From Alphaproteobacteria bacterium (GTDB lineage: Bacteria; Pseudomonadota; Alphaproteobacteria; Micavibrionales; Micavibrionaceae), in the NCBI GenBank assembly GCA_023384135.1, contig JAHDXS010000003.1, positions 502,728 to 566,727 of the forward strand: a stretch of DNA of 64,000 bases. Reading direction: 5' to 3'. Below, in pieces: positions 8,979 through 18,848 of the stretch. Within the stretch, counting starts at the first letter, position 1. Each line of letters starts with the position of its first letter. The notes beneath the pieces are model-generated. The model worked only from the letters and a program-made list of their open reading frames with translations, was not told the origin of the DNA and did not search any database. Made by a program: the position numbers and the translations under genes.

Positions 8979-9653
8979 TTATACCGCTTTCACAAAAACG
9001 GCGCGGTAAGCATATCCGCGGAAAAGGGACTCATAGTGCAGCGTGCCCTTTTTGTCCTGCCCCATACACTTAAGATATTCGAGAATCTCAGGCTTGTGGT
9101 AGACATGGAACATCTTCAGCCACCAGAACAGGAATTTGCGGAAGAGGGGCGGCATCCCCTCCTGCCCGCCGAAATCGACGATATGAATCTCCCCGCCGGG
9201 CGGAAGAAGGTCAAGCGCATGATCAAGCGACTCCTGCCACGGCGGAATGATCGACAGCGCATAGGAAAAGACGATCTTGTCCAGAGGGGCCTCAAGCCCG
9301 AACAGGGCGGCTGGGTCGAAGGTTTGCGAAAACGCCTGCCGCAGCATAATGGCGTCCCCGAACCCTTCGCGCTTTATGTTGCCCTGCGCGGTCTTGAGCA
9401 TTTCCTCCGAGGCGTCCAGCCCGTAAAACTTTGCCTGCGGATATTTTTTCCGCATGCAGATCAGGTTGCGCGCGGTGCCGCAGCCGACTTCGCACACCGT
9501 TTCCCCGGCGGAGGGGCGCAGACGGTCGATCAAAATATCGCGGCCCAAGAGATAATATTTACGTGACGCATCGTATACGTGCCGTGTCCAGCGGTACATG
9601 CGGTCCATGCTCTGCCGGGCCTGCTCTTCGCTTTGCTTGAGGGCGCTGCTCAT
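8979..9653 (-). CDS. btaB: Diacylglycerylhomoserine N-methyltransferase BtaB
   Basis: BtaB methylates the amino group of diacylglyceryl-homoserine three times with S-adenosylmethionine, giving the betaine lipid DGTS. The 224-residue product is a class I methyltransferase: the SAM-binding motif I is VCEVGCGTARN near residue 58, followed by FYGLDASEEML and a VFSYALSIIP segment that fits the BtaB subgroup. The assignment depends mainly on the gene directly upstream, btaA, 15 bases away on the same strand. GAGGT lies about ten bases before the ATG. In other contexts the protein could be a generic lipid or quinone methyltransferase. Confidence 0.85.
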   Translation of the reverse strand: MSSALKQSEEQARQSMDRMYRWTRHVYDASRKYYLLGRDILIDRLRPSAGETVCEVGCGTARNLICMRKKYPQAKFYGLDASEEMLKTAQGNIKREGFGDAIMLRQAFSQTFDPAALFGLEAPLDKIVFSYALSIIPPWQESLDHALDLLPPGGEIHIVDFGGQEGMPPLFRKFLFWWLKMFHVYHKPEILEYLKCMGQDKKGTLHYESLFRGYAYRAVFVKAV

Positions 9654-9668
9654 CCGAAAAAAACCTCG

Positions 9669-10955
9669 TCAGGCGGCGATCTTGTCGCTCTGCTTCTTGG
9701 AATTGATATAGGTGTGGAATCCGCCATAGATCGACGAACGGTCCTTGGCGACCGCCTCGGGCGACCGCACAGGGTTGTAGTCCCACAGCCCCAGGAGATC
9801 GGAGGGCAGGGAGCGCGACAGCGGACTGTCCGTTCCTGCCGTGCGGAAAATGACGCGCGCGCCGGCAGCCGCCGTGCGGCTCACATGCGTCCAGAGGTCG
9901 GTGAGCTGCTTGTCGTTCATCCAGTCCTGCGCATCGAGGAAAACGTAATTCTCGAAGCTTTCCTTGCCCTGGTCGCCGAGGAAATCGGTGATCGAGGCAT
10001 GAATGATCTGCGCACGGGAAGCATTGGCCTTCAGCGTCTCGTAATGCTGCTCCATCAGATAGCGCGGAATCGCCTTGCGCTTTTCGGTGTCATAGCCACG
10101 CCCGAACGCCTGCCATGCGAAATAGTTGGTCTCGATCGGAAAGTCGCACGCCATGCGCTGCAACCGGGCTTTCAGCAATCCGGCCATATCGCCGCCCGCA
10201 TCGTTGTTCAACTCGTCGAACTGCGCCGGAGGAATCCCGAGCCCGTAAAGCGAAACTGGCATGTTGCACAATTTGCGCACCATTTTCTTGTCAAAGAGCG
10301 GGCCGAGCGTGCGGTTGAAGATCACGCGCTGTTCGTCCATCGTGCGCGCTTTCAAAAGGTCGCGCGGGTCCTGCCCGTAGAATTTGGCGATGAAATGAAC
10401 CGTGGCGATAAAGCTGCCGAGCAGGCCCTGCTTATAAACGTTCTTGCGGAAGAAATTGATGCGCCGACCGTGGCGCAGGGTCCGCTTTTCCCAGAAATCG
10501 CGCGTGAAACTGTCCAGATGCGGCGCGATATAGCGGTCGTAATTCTCGATATTCTTGGGGGAGTTCGCATGCCCGAAAAACAGGAAGAAGCTCTCATAGT
10601 CCGGCAGGTGCTTGACCGCCGCCAGCTTGAGCCGGCCGAGCGCCACGTGCGCGGGGTTGAGGTCGATCGCATGAATGGATTTCGGGCTTTCCGTGAGGTA
10701 GTTCATCACGTTGCAGCCGCCCGAGCAGATCGTCATGATCCGCGAATTCGGGCCGATATTCATGGCTTCAATGTCCACTTCCGGGTCTTCCCAGATCTGC
10801 GGGTAAACGAACCCGCTGAACATCAGGGTGAAAAGACGGTCCTGAATCCCGCGCTTCGACACGGGCTTGTGACCGTGCCCCTGAACGGCATCTTTAAGAA
10901 GCTTTTTATTCGCAACAGTTGTATCGTCGCTGGTGGCGGAGGCTTCAGCACTCAT
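9669..10955 (-). CDS. btaA: S-adenosylmethionine:diacylglycerol 3-amino-3-carboxypropyltransferase BtaA
   Basis: BtaA transfers the 3-amino-3-carboxypropyl group of S-adenosylmethionine to diacylglycerol, the committed step to betaine lipids. The 428-residue product matches DUF3419/BtaA: FSGFVYPQIWEDPEVD near the N-terminus, the SAM-site CSGGCNVMNYL, AIDLNPAHVALG, and a second conserved block with FLDAQDWM and ARVIFRTAG. I start it at ATG 10955, preceded by AGGGAC, because upstream frame sequence looks like promoter DNA. It leads the btaA-btaB operon, diverging from mfd over 106 bases. Confidence 0.93.
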   Translation of the reverse strand: MSAEASATSDDTTVANKKLLKDAVQGHGHKPVSKRGIQDRLFTLMFSGFVYPQIWEDPEVDIEAMNIGPNSRIMTICSGGCNVMNYLTESPKSIHAIDLNPAHVALGRLKLAAVKHLPDYESFFLFFGHANSPKNIENYDRYIAPHLDSFTRDFWEKRTLRHGRRINFFRKNVYKQGLLGSFIATVHFIAKFYGQDPRDLLKARTMDEQRVIFNRTLGPLFDKKMVRKLCNMPVSLYGLGIPPAQFDELNNDAGGDMAGLLKARLQRMACDFPIETNYFAWQAFGRGYDTEKRKAIPRYLMEQHYETLKANASRAQIIHASITDFLGDQGKESFENYVFLDAQDWMNDKQLTDLWTHVSRTAAAGARVIFRTAGTDSPLSRSLPSDLLGLWDYNPVRSPEAVAKDRSSIYGGFHTYINSKKQSDKIAA

Positions 10956-10985
10956 ATCTCGGGTGTCCCTGACCTTAGCTATCCC

Positions 10986-11013
10986 TTGAAATAGACTGAA
11001 ACCTATATATAAA
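10986..11013 (+). promoter_or_regulatory. Candidate promoter of mfd
   Basis: TTGAAA (10986-10991) and TATAAA (11008-11013) are separated by 16 bases and lie about 50 bases before the mfd start, in the divergent btaA-mfd interval. The match to the sigma-70 consensus is good but unsupported by data. Confidence 0.45.
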
Positions 11014-11061
11014 AAACCGCAGTAAGGCAAATGACAATTAGGCGGCAGGGCGCAGAGTTTT

Positions 11062-14000
11062 GTGAATAATCAGGCGGAAAAAAAAGCGGCGCAGCAGGCC
11101 GGGCCGGTCGTCTTCGGCGCGCCGGAGGGCCATGACGCGCGGCTGATGGCACAAAAGGCCCGCGCCCTGATGCCCGAGGACCGTATTCTGGTTCACGTGG
11201 CCATGGACGGCAACCGCCTCGCCGCGCTGGCCGAGCATATCGCCTTTTTTGCCCCTGATATTAAGGTGATAACGCTCCCCGCCTGGGATTGCCTGCCTTA
11301 TGACCGAGTCTCGCCCCATGCCGATATCGTGGCCACGCGCGTGGCGGCGCTCACGGGGCTTCTTGAATGGAAACGCCAGCCCGAACGCTTCCCCCGCATA
11401 CTTTTGGTCAGTTTGAACGCCGCCGTCCAGCGCGTCATGCCCGCCGAGGCGCTCCGTGAGGCCAGCTTCGCGGCGCAAAAGGGCAAAACCCTCGATCTGA
11501 ACAAGCTCCAGCTCTTTCTCGTGCAAAGCGGCTACATCCGAACCGAAACCGTCCGCGAGACGGGGGAGTTCGCCCTGCGCGGCGGGATCATTGATCTTTT
11601 CCCCGCCGCTTTCGAGAATCCGATCCGAATCGATTTGTTTGGCGACGAGATCGAATCCATCCGCGCCTTCGACCCGATTACGCAAATCACACTGCCGGGC
11701 GGGGATATAAAGGACTTCGCGCTCGTCCCGGCAACGGAGTTTTTTCTGGATGAAGCCTCCGTCACGCGCTTCCGCAGCGCCTACCGCGAACGCTTCGGGC
11801 CGCAGGCGGCGAACGACCCGGTCTATGAATCCGTCACGGCGGGCCGCCGCCACAGCGGCATGGAGCATTGGCTGCCGCTGTTCTATGAAAAGATGCAGAC
11901 AATCTTCGACTATGCGGGCGACTGCGCAATCACCTTCGATTTACACACACACGACGCCTTTAACGAACGTCTTGTGCAGATACGGGACTTTTATGCCTCT
12001 CGCAAAACGATGCTTGACGCCGCGCAAAAAAAATCTGCGAAGAAAGACACCGCCGCCCCCGCCTACCACCCGCTGCCCGTCAACGCACTCTATATAGAGG
12101 AAGGCGAGTGGGCGGCCCGCACAGGCGAAGCAGCGGAATTCTCACCCTTCGGCGCGCCCGGAATCGAGGAGCCGCAAGCGGGTGAAGCCCGCAAGGGCCG
12201 GGATTTTGCGGATGTGCGGGCGCAGCCCAAGGGCGATGTGTTCGCAGCCTTGAGGCAGCATATCGCCGCGCTGGAGCAGCAAAATAAAAAGGTGATTGTC
12301 GCCTGTTACGGCGAAGGCTCGCGCCAGCGTCTCGCGGGGTTGATGGACCATGCGGGCATCGGCCCAATCAAAAATTGTGCAGGCTGGGAGGAGGTCAAAG
12401 CCCTCAAGCCCGGCCAGATCGGGATGGCCGTTCTCGGCCTGGAGCATGGTTTTGCTGCGCAGGATCTCGCCGTCATCAGCGAGCAGGACATCCTCGGCGA
12501 CCGGCTGGTCAGAAAATCCAAGGCCCGCAAAAAGGCCGATAATTTCCTGCGGGAGGTCTCAAGCCTCGCCCCCGGCGATCTGGTCGTGCATGTCGATCAC
12601 GGCATCGGGCGTTTTGTGCAGCTTGAAACCGTCAGGGCCGCCGGAACCTTCCATGATTGTCTGAAGCTCGAATATGCGGGCGGCGACCGTTTGTTCGTAC
12701 CCGTTGAAAACATGGAGGTGCTCTCCCGCTTCGGCAGCGACGAGGGCACGGTCGAACTCGACAAGCTCGGCGGCGCGGGCTGGCAGGCGCGAAAGGCGCG
12801 GGCCAAGAAAGACCTGATGGAAATGGCCGATCAGCTTTTAAAAATCGCCGCGCAGCGCATTCTCTCAAAGGCCGACAAACTCCAGATTTCAAGCGACGTA
12901 TATAACGAATTCGCCGCAAAATTCCCCTATCAGGAAACCGAGGATCAGGAACGCGCCATCGACGACGTTTTGGCCGGCCTCGCCGCCGAACACCCGATGG
13001 ACCGCCTTGTCTGCGGCGATGTGGGCTTCGGCAAGACCGAAGTCGCCATTCGTGCCGCGTTCATCGCGGCCATGTCGGGGGCGCAGGTCGCGCTTATTGT
13101 CCCAACGACTTTGCTCGCCCGCCAGCATTACCATAATTTCACAAAACGCTTCGCCGGTACCACGATCCGGGTCGAACAGCTCTCCCGCCTCGTCGCGGCG
13201 AAGGACGCAAGCAAGATCAGGGACGGCCTCGCGGACGGCACCGTCCAGATCGTGATAGGCACCCACGCCCTTCTGAGCAAAAGTATAAAGTTCCAAAATC
13301 TTGCGCTCCTGATCGTGGACGAGGAGCAGCGCTTCGGCGTCAAGCAAAAGGAAAAGCTCAAATCCCTCAAGCAGAACGTGCATGTTCTAACCCTCACCGC
13401 CACGCCGATCCCGCGCACCCTGCAAATGTCGCTCACGGGCGTAAAGGAAATGAGCCTGATCACAACCCCGCCCGTGGACCGCCTCGCCGTGCGCACCTTC
13501 GTCATGCCGCACGATCCGGTCGTGGTGCGCGATGCGCTGTTGCGCGAACACTATAGGGGCGGGCAGAGCTTCTACGTCGTGCCGCGTATCGCCGATCTGC
13601 CGGAGATCGAGGAGGAGTTGAAGGAAACCGTCCCCGAAATCCGCTTCATCTCCGCCCACGGCCAGTTGTCCGCCACGGAACTCGAAGACCGGATGGAGGC
13701 GTTTTACGAAGGCCGCTACGGCATCCTGCTGGCCACCAACATCATCGAAAGCGGCATCGACATCCCCACCGCCAACACCATGATTGTCCACCGCGCCGAT
13801 ATGTTCGGCCTCGCGCAGCTCTACCAGATCCGGGGCCGCATCGGGCGCTCGAAACAGCGCGCTTACGCCTACATGACTTACCGCCCCGGCGTGACGCTGA
13901 ACCCGAACGCGCTGCGCCGGCTGGAGGTTCTGGAAACACTGGACACGCTCGGCTCCGGTTTCCAATTAGCCAGCCATGACATGGACATACGCGGCGCAGG

Positions 14001-14589
14001 TAATCTTTTGGGTGAAAGCCAATCCGGCCACATCCGCGAAATCGGGGTCGAACTTTACCAGCAAATGCTCGAAGAAGCCGTTGCCGCCGCGCGTCAGGGC
14101 GCGGGCGCAGATTCGGGCGCCGTGATCGAGGAACGCTGGTCGCCGCAAATCGCAATTGGAACATCCGTATTAATTCCAGAAAGTTACGTAAAAGATTTAA
14201 ATGTCAGGATGAACCTTTATCGTCGCCTGAGCGACCTTCTGGAGCCCGCCGATATCGAATCCTTCGCCGCCGAACTGATCGACCGCTTCGGTCCCATACC
14301 GCCGGAGGTCGAAAACCTGCTCGATATATTGAAGATCAAGCAGCTCAGCCGGAAGGCTGGAGTCTCGAACGTCGATGCGGGGCCCAAAGGCGCGGTCATT
14401 GCCTTCCATAACAACAGCCCGCCTGATATCCCCGGCCTGATGAAATGGATGGCCGAACAACGCGGCGCGGTGCGCCTGCGCCCCGATCAGAAACTCGCTG
14501 TCACCCGCACGTGGGAGAATGTCGGCCAGCGCGTTAAGGGGGTCCAAAGTCTGCTGCGCGAACTGGGCGATTTTTCCTCAGCCGGATGA
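11062..14589 (+). CDS. mfd: Transcription-repair coupling factor Mfd
   Basis: Mfd displaces RNA polymerase stalled at DNA damage and recruits UvrA. The 1175-residue protein has the UvrB-like N-terminal domains, the RNA-polymerase interaction domain beginning PGDLVVHVDHGIGRF (about residue 503), the helicase Walker A GDVGFGKT (about 652), a DEEQ box, TATPIPRT, QIRGRIGRS and the C-terminal TRCF domain. Length is normal. The start is GTG 11062 with a weak ribosome-binding site; no better start is visible. It shares the helicase core with RecG in the same window. Confidence 0.96.
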   Translation: MNNQAEKKAAQQAGPVVFGAPEGHDARLMAQKARALMPEDRILVHVAMDGNRLAALAEHIAFFAPDIKVITLPAWDCLPYDRVSPHADIVATRVAALTGLLEWKRQPERFPRILLVSLNAAVQRVMPAEALREASFAAQKGKTLDLNKLQLFLVQSGYIRTETVRETGEFALRGGIIDLFPAAFENPIRIDLFGDEIESIRAFDPITQITLPGGDIKDFALVPATEFFLDEASVTRFRSAYRERFGPQAANDPVYESVTAGRRHSGMEHWLPLFYEKMQTIFDYAGDCAITFDLHTHDAFNERLVQIRDFYASRKTMLDAAQKKSAKKDTAAPAYHPLPVNALYIEEGEWAARTGEAAEFSPFGAPGIEEPQAGEARKGRDFADVRAQPKGDVFAALRQHIAALEQQNKKVIVACYGEGSRQRLAGLMDHAGIGPIKNCAGWEEVKALKPGQIGMAVLGLEHGFAAQDLAVISEQDILGDRLVRKSKARKKADNFLREVSSLAPGDLVVHVDHGIGRFVQLETVRAAGTFHDCLKLEYAGGDRLFVPVENMEVLSRFGSDEGTVELDKLGGAGWQARKARAKKDLMEMADQLLKIAAQRILSKADKLQISSDVYNEFAAKFPYQETEDQERAIDDVLAGLAAEHPMDRLVCGDVGFGKTEVAIRAAFIAAMSGAQVALIVPTTLLARQHYHNFTKRFAGTTIRVEQLSRLVAAKDASKIRDGLADGTVQIVIGTHALLSKSIKFQNLALLIVDEEQRFGVKQKEKLKSLKQNVHVLTLTATPIPRTLQMSLTGVKEMSLITTPPVDRLAVRTFVMPHDPVVVRDALLREHYRGGQSFYVVPRIADLPEIEEELKETVPEIRFISAHGQLSATELEDRMEAFYEGRYGILLATNIIESGIDIPTANTMIVHRADMFGLAQLYQIRGRIGRSKQRAYAYMTYRPGVTLNPNALRRLEVLETLDTLGSGFQLASHDMDIRGAGNLLGESQSGHIREIGVELYQQMLEEAVAAARQGAGADSGAVIEERWSPQIAIGTSVLIPESYVKDLNVRMNLYRRLSDLLEPADIESFAAELIDRFGPIPPEVENLLDILKIKQLSRKAGVSNVDAGPKGAVIAFHNNSPPDIPGLMKWMAEQRGAVRLRPDQKLAVTRTWENVGQRVKGVQSLLRELGDFSSAG

Positions 14590-14655
14590 CATAAGAATTT
14601 GGCGTTTTGGCCAAATTGTGCCATGCTGTGCGAGTTATCGAAGACAGGATTCCTG

Positions 14656-15102
14656 ATGTCGTCACGCCTTTATGTCGAAAACCGCATTCGCGAAGCGCTG
14701 AAGAAAGCCAGAGGAAACAAGAACCTCGCGCGCCAGCAATTGATCGCCTGGACCTACGAGGACGCCAAGCTGCTCCACGCGCTGACACGCCCGCATCTTG
14801 ATGGGATCATCGCCTATAATATTGACCGCCTGCTGTCCGGACGCGGTGAAGCCGCGAAAGAGGAGGGCGTGAACGCCAAAACGGCCGCCAAGACCCCGCC
14901 GCCCGCCGCCCGCAAGGCGAAAGTGGATGATTTCGGTATGGAGCTGTTGCGTGCGGTCGCGGCATCCGATGCGGCCATTTTCGGGCAAGAAACGGGCGCT
15001 CCGCCCGCTAAGCGCGGGCAAGCCTCCCGCCGCCACGTCGATGCGCTCATGAAAATGGCCGCCAGCGTCGAACGCAAAAAACCCAAGACTGACAAGACCT
15101 GA
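14656..15102 (+). CDS. Conserved hypothetical protein, basic, probably alphaproteobacterial
   Basis: The 148-residue product is not a named family that I recognise. The N-terminal half (residues 1-60) is helical with YVENRIREALKKARGN and ARQQLIAWTYEDAKLLHALTRPHL. The middle is an Ala/Lys/Pro-rich linker, and the C-terminal part again carries a helix with MELLRAVAASD. No signal or membrane segment is present. ATG 14656 is chosen because AGGA stands six bases ahead. It is followed three bases later by the AmgK-like kinase and probably shares its transcript. Confidence 0.65.
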   Translation: MSSRLYVENRIREALKKARGNKNLARQQLIAWTYEDAKLLHALTRPHLDGIIAYNIDRLLSGRGEAAKEEGVNAKTAAKTPPPAARKAKVDDFGMELLRAVAASDAAIFGQETGAPPAKRGQASRRHVDALMKMAASVERKKPKTDKT

Positions 15103-15105
15103 TCC

Positions 15106-16134
15106 ATGACAGCCGTGGACCTGACGGCACTGGCCAGAGATATCGGGTGCGAATCCCTCGTGCCCCTGCCGCGCGACGTATCCCCGCGTCAGTATTACCG
15201 GGGCCGGCAAAAGGGCCGCAGCATCGTGGTGATGACTTATCCGCTCACCGTCGAAAGCGGCGCGGAGCTGCGGCAATTCATAAGACTTGCCCGCTGGCTC
15301 GCGCAAAAGGGAATCAGGACGCCGGCGGTCTATGCCGAAGATATGACGAACAACCGCGCGGTGATCGAAGATCTGGGCGATACCAGCTTCGGGAAGGCGC
15401 TGAAGGCGGGCGCGGACAGGGCGGAGCTTTACACGCTGGCTGCCGATGCGCTGCGCCACCTGCGCGGCGCAGGCGTCCCTGATAATCTGGAGCCGTTCGA
15501 GCATAGCCGCATCCGCCGCAACGTCCGCCAGATGAACGATTATTATGTCGCCTTTACACGCGGGCAGGCTGCGCCGGAAGGCCTGACGAAGGATTTTCTG
15601 GAGATTTGGAATCAAATCGAAAAAAGCCTGCCGCCCTGTCCGCGCGGCTTTCTGCACGGCGACTACCATCTGGAAAACCTCATGCTTCTGGAAAAGGGTG
15701 AAGGGCTTGCCCGGTGCGCCCTCATCGACTTTCAGGACGCGCTGGAAGGCCCGCTCCCCTACGATCTGGTCAATCTTCTGGAAGACGCCCGCATGGACGT
15801 GCCGGACGAACTGTCGCAAAACCTCATCGCCCGGTACTGCGAGGGGATGAGCGCGAAGGAGGAGGAGATTTTCCGCCTCTGGTACCGCGTTTTGGGCACG
15901 CAATTCCATTGCCGCGTCATCGGCCTGTTCATCAAACTGGCCGCCGAGCAGGGGCGGGACGAATACCTGATCCATATCAGCCGTTTGCAAAATTACATTA
16001 AAAAGGGGGTTGAACACCCCGCCTTGGCCCCCCTCAAGGGCTGGCTGGCGAAAGAAGGGGTTGATTTTGCCCCGATAAAGGATTTGAATGGGGCCGAAAT
16101 CCGGGAAAAATTCCGGATGATGGACAAAAAGTAA
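15106..16134 (+). CDS. Aminoglycoside phosphotransferase-fold kinase, AmgK-like sugar kinase
   Basis: The 342-residue protein has the APH-kinase catalytic loop HGDYHLEN (about residue 184) and the metal-binding DFQDA (about residue 208). The run around it, DALEGPLPYDLVNLLEDAR, closely resembles AmgK. AmgK phosphorylates the anomeric position of N-acetylmuramate and N-acetylglucosamine in the cell-wall recycling bypass of the MurQ route. The usual partner, the nucleotidyltransferase MurU, is not adjacent, which leaves the substrate open. It follows a small hypothetical gene by three bases. Confidence 0.75.
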   Translation: MTAVDLTALARDIGCESLVPLPRDVSPRQYYRGRQKGRSIVVMTYPLTVESGAELRQFIRLARWLAQKGIRTPAVYAEDMTNNRAVIEDLGDTSFGKALKAGADRAELYTLAADALRHLRGAGVPDNLEPFEHSRIRRNVRQMNDYYVAFTRGQAAPEGLTKDFLEIWNQIEKSLPPCPRGFLHGDYHLENLMLLEKGEGLARCALIDFQDALEGPLPYDLVNLLEDARMDVPDELSQNLIARYCEGMSAKEEEIFRLWYRVLGTQFHCRVIGLFIKLAAEQGRDEYLIHISRLQNYIKKGVEHPALAPLKGWLAKEGVDFAPIKDLNGAEIREKFRMMDKK

Positions 16135-16158
16135 TAACTGCACTGCACGTAACGTTAG

Positions 16159-17388
<1,230 letters not shown>

Positions 17389-17409
17389 GTCTCTGTTTGG
17401 ATAGGAAGT

Positions 17410-18528
17410 TTAGCTAAAAGAGTTGAACGGCCCTTTGTCGTCGTCGGAATAGTGCCCGATGCGCACAAGCTCATGCTCATAAGCCTCGGTAAGGGTTTCA
17501 GCATGATCCTTAAGGTAGTTCACGATCTCCTCCGGCACCGTCAGGTCAATCAGACGCTCAATAATCGAACGCCGCACCGGCGGATCAAGCAGGGGGTTAT
17601 GCTGCGCCCGACAAAGCTTAACCTCTGCCCGTTCCAGTTGGGCGGCCTTTTTGGCCGTCTCGGGGCAAGAGAAACTGTCATCCGTGCTGATAATAAACGT
17701 TTGCGGGATTGTGATCGCAGACGCACCGCTCGCCAACTCCTGATTTTTGCGCTCGAAATAACTGCGTCCATACTCGGCGATTTCAAGAATTTGCCCGTGC
17801 GTAGGGCGAATGGCGGGGTTTTCTTCATAAAGCAGCCGGCTGAGACCTCGGAAATAATAATACATACGGTCCATGAAAGGCGTCCCGGCCAGCTCGTTCT
17901 CGTGCTTGCGCGCATGACGGGTGTAAAGCTTGTTCAGGCGAGGATGATAAAGGGCCGAAGAGCCCGAAGTATCAAAAAACGGCGCGGTATGAAACGCATG
18001 TTCGATGGGCGGCATCCGGCTCCCGTCAAAACGCGCGTCGATCAAAGCATGCTGGAACAACATCCCGCTGGTGGAATGAGTCATCAGAAAACGCGGCAGA
18101 TTCTCAGGGAACGCCTGGAAAAGCGGGGAGTCAGGCGAGAATGTGAAATGCTTGATCCGCTGAAGCGAATCCTCAAGTGTGCCGACCTCAAGCCCCGGGT
18201 TAACCAGGCTGACGGACAGAACGGAATACCCGGAATCGCGAATATCCTGTATGGCCTCCATCTTGTCGAGCGCACTGGTCTTCCAGCCGGGCAGGTACCC
18301 GACAACCCCGCGCGGCTCGTGGGCCGGAATCACAAAAACCTCGGCGTGTTTTTTGCCGCTGGGCCCTAAGTAATCGAACGCGGTTTGATCCCAGTCGTCT
18401 GGAAGCCGGAGCTGGCCACCTGCCAGAGAAGTCATCCCAAGCACCGCCGCTGTGGGAAGTCCCATAACGGTACGCCAGAGCTGCTTTAGGGAATAATCTT
18501 TTTCAACGGTACTCTTTAAAGCAACCAC
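17410..18528 (-). CDS. Alpha/beta-hydrolase-like protein (lysophospholipase/S33-like)
   Basis: The 372-residue protein shows an alpha/beta-hydrolase pattern: GYLPGWKTSALDKM early, then THSTSGM, a variant nucleophile elbow near residue 152. A candidate acid, ISTDDSF, lies near residue 287, and a late candidate base, AQHNPLLDP, near residue 309. That order fits the lysophospholipase-like branch. A weak hydrophobic stretch near residue 25 could anchor it, but a cleavage site is unclear. The GTG start at 18528 has AAGG a few bases ahead. Its substrate is unknown. It converges with the aminotransferase gene. Confidence 0.62.
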   Translation of the reverse strand: MVALKSTVEKDYSLKQLWRTVMGLPTAAVLGMTSLAGGQLRLPDDWDQTAFDYLGPSGKKHAEVFVIPAHEPRGVVGYLPGWKTSALDKMEAIQDIRDSGYSVLSVSLVNPGLEVGTLEDSLQRIKHFTFSPDSPLFQAFPENLPRFLMTHSTSGMLFQHALIDARFDGSRMPPIEHAFHTAPFFDTSGSSALYHPRLNKLYTRHARKHENELAGTPFMDRMYYYFRGLSRLLYEENPAIRPTHGQILEIAEYGRSYFERKNQELASGASAITIPQTFIISTDDSFSCPETAKKAAQLERAEVKLCRAQHNPLLDPPVRRSIIERLIDLTVPEEIVNYLKDHAETLTEAYEHELVRIGHYSDDDKGPFNSFS

Positions 18529-18635
18529 GCCACCTTACCCTGTCCGCTCTTCTTGTCTTGTTTTTTCCTGAGCCATGCGTAAATAGTACCAAAAAAAAAC
18601 GTAAGATACACGCATTTACCGGAAAAACCCCCGAA

Positions 18636-18660
18636 AAAGAAAAACCGGGCAAAAGCCCGG
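18636..18660 (-). terminator. Rho-independent terminator (candidate sRNA and/or lysR)
   Basis: CCGGGC and GCCCGG form a perfect six-pair stem with a four-base loop at 18645-18660, followed on the minus strand by TTTTTCTTTTT. It would end the candidate small RNA and also read-through from lysR, whose stop is about 190 bases upstream. Confidence 0.8.
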
Positions 18661-18732
18661 CAAGTTGAACAGGGAGGTTTTACGTCTGAGAGACGAAGGA
18701 TCCTTGCGGACCCTGACAATCTGTCGATTGTT
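18636..18732 (-). ncRNA. Candidate small RNA with three hairpins, exposed CCUCCC and own terminator
   Basis: Reading the minus strand, a TATACT box (18744-18739) precedes hairpins at 18730-18717 (CAATC/GATTG), 18713-18698 (GGGTCC/GGATCC with a GCAA loop) and 18694-18684 (GTCT/AGAC). An unpaired CCUCCC follows (18677-18672), then a six-pair CCGGGC/GCCCGG terminator with a U-rich tail. The CCUCCC could pair with Shine-Dalgarno sequences, as in known alphaproteobacterial anti-SD small RNAs. A possible -35 (TTGGTT) sits 19 bases before the -10. It lies in the 320-base interval between lysR and the hydrolase gene. The evidence is structural only. Confidence 0.5.
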
Positions 18733-18848
18733 AAATAGAGTATATCCGCAGCATCTAATGAAAAACCAATGCTATTTTTGCACTCTACCCATGCAAAATA
18801 CACATGGCTTAAAATCGGATTCATGCAAAATAAGGGGGTGCCGTCGGC

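Noticed and set aside
9579..10994. A 471-codon plus-strand frame opposite btaA
   Set aside because: It is antisense to the highly recognisable BtaA; the composition is Arg/His/Val-rich as in shadow frames.
18516..18824. A 102-codon minus-strand frame between lysR and the hydrolase
   Set aside because: It overlaps hairpins and the terminator, has an odd Phe/Cys-rich composition and no ribosome-binding site.
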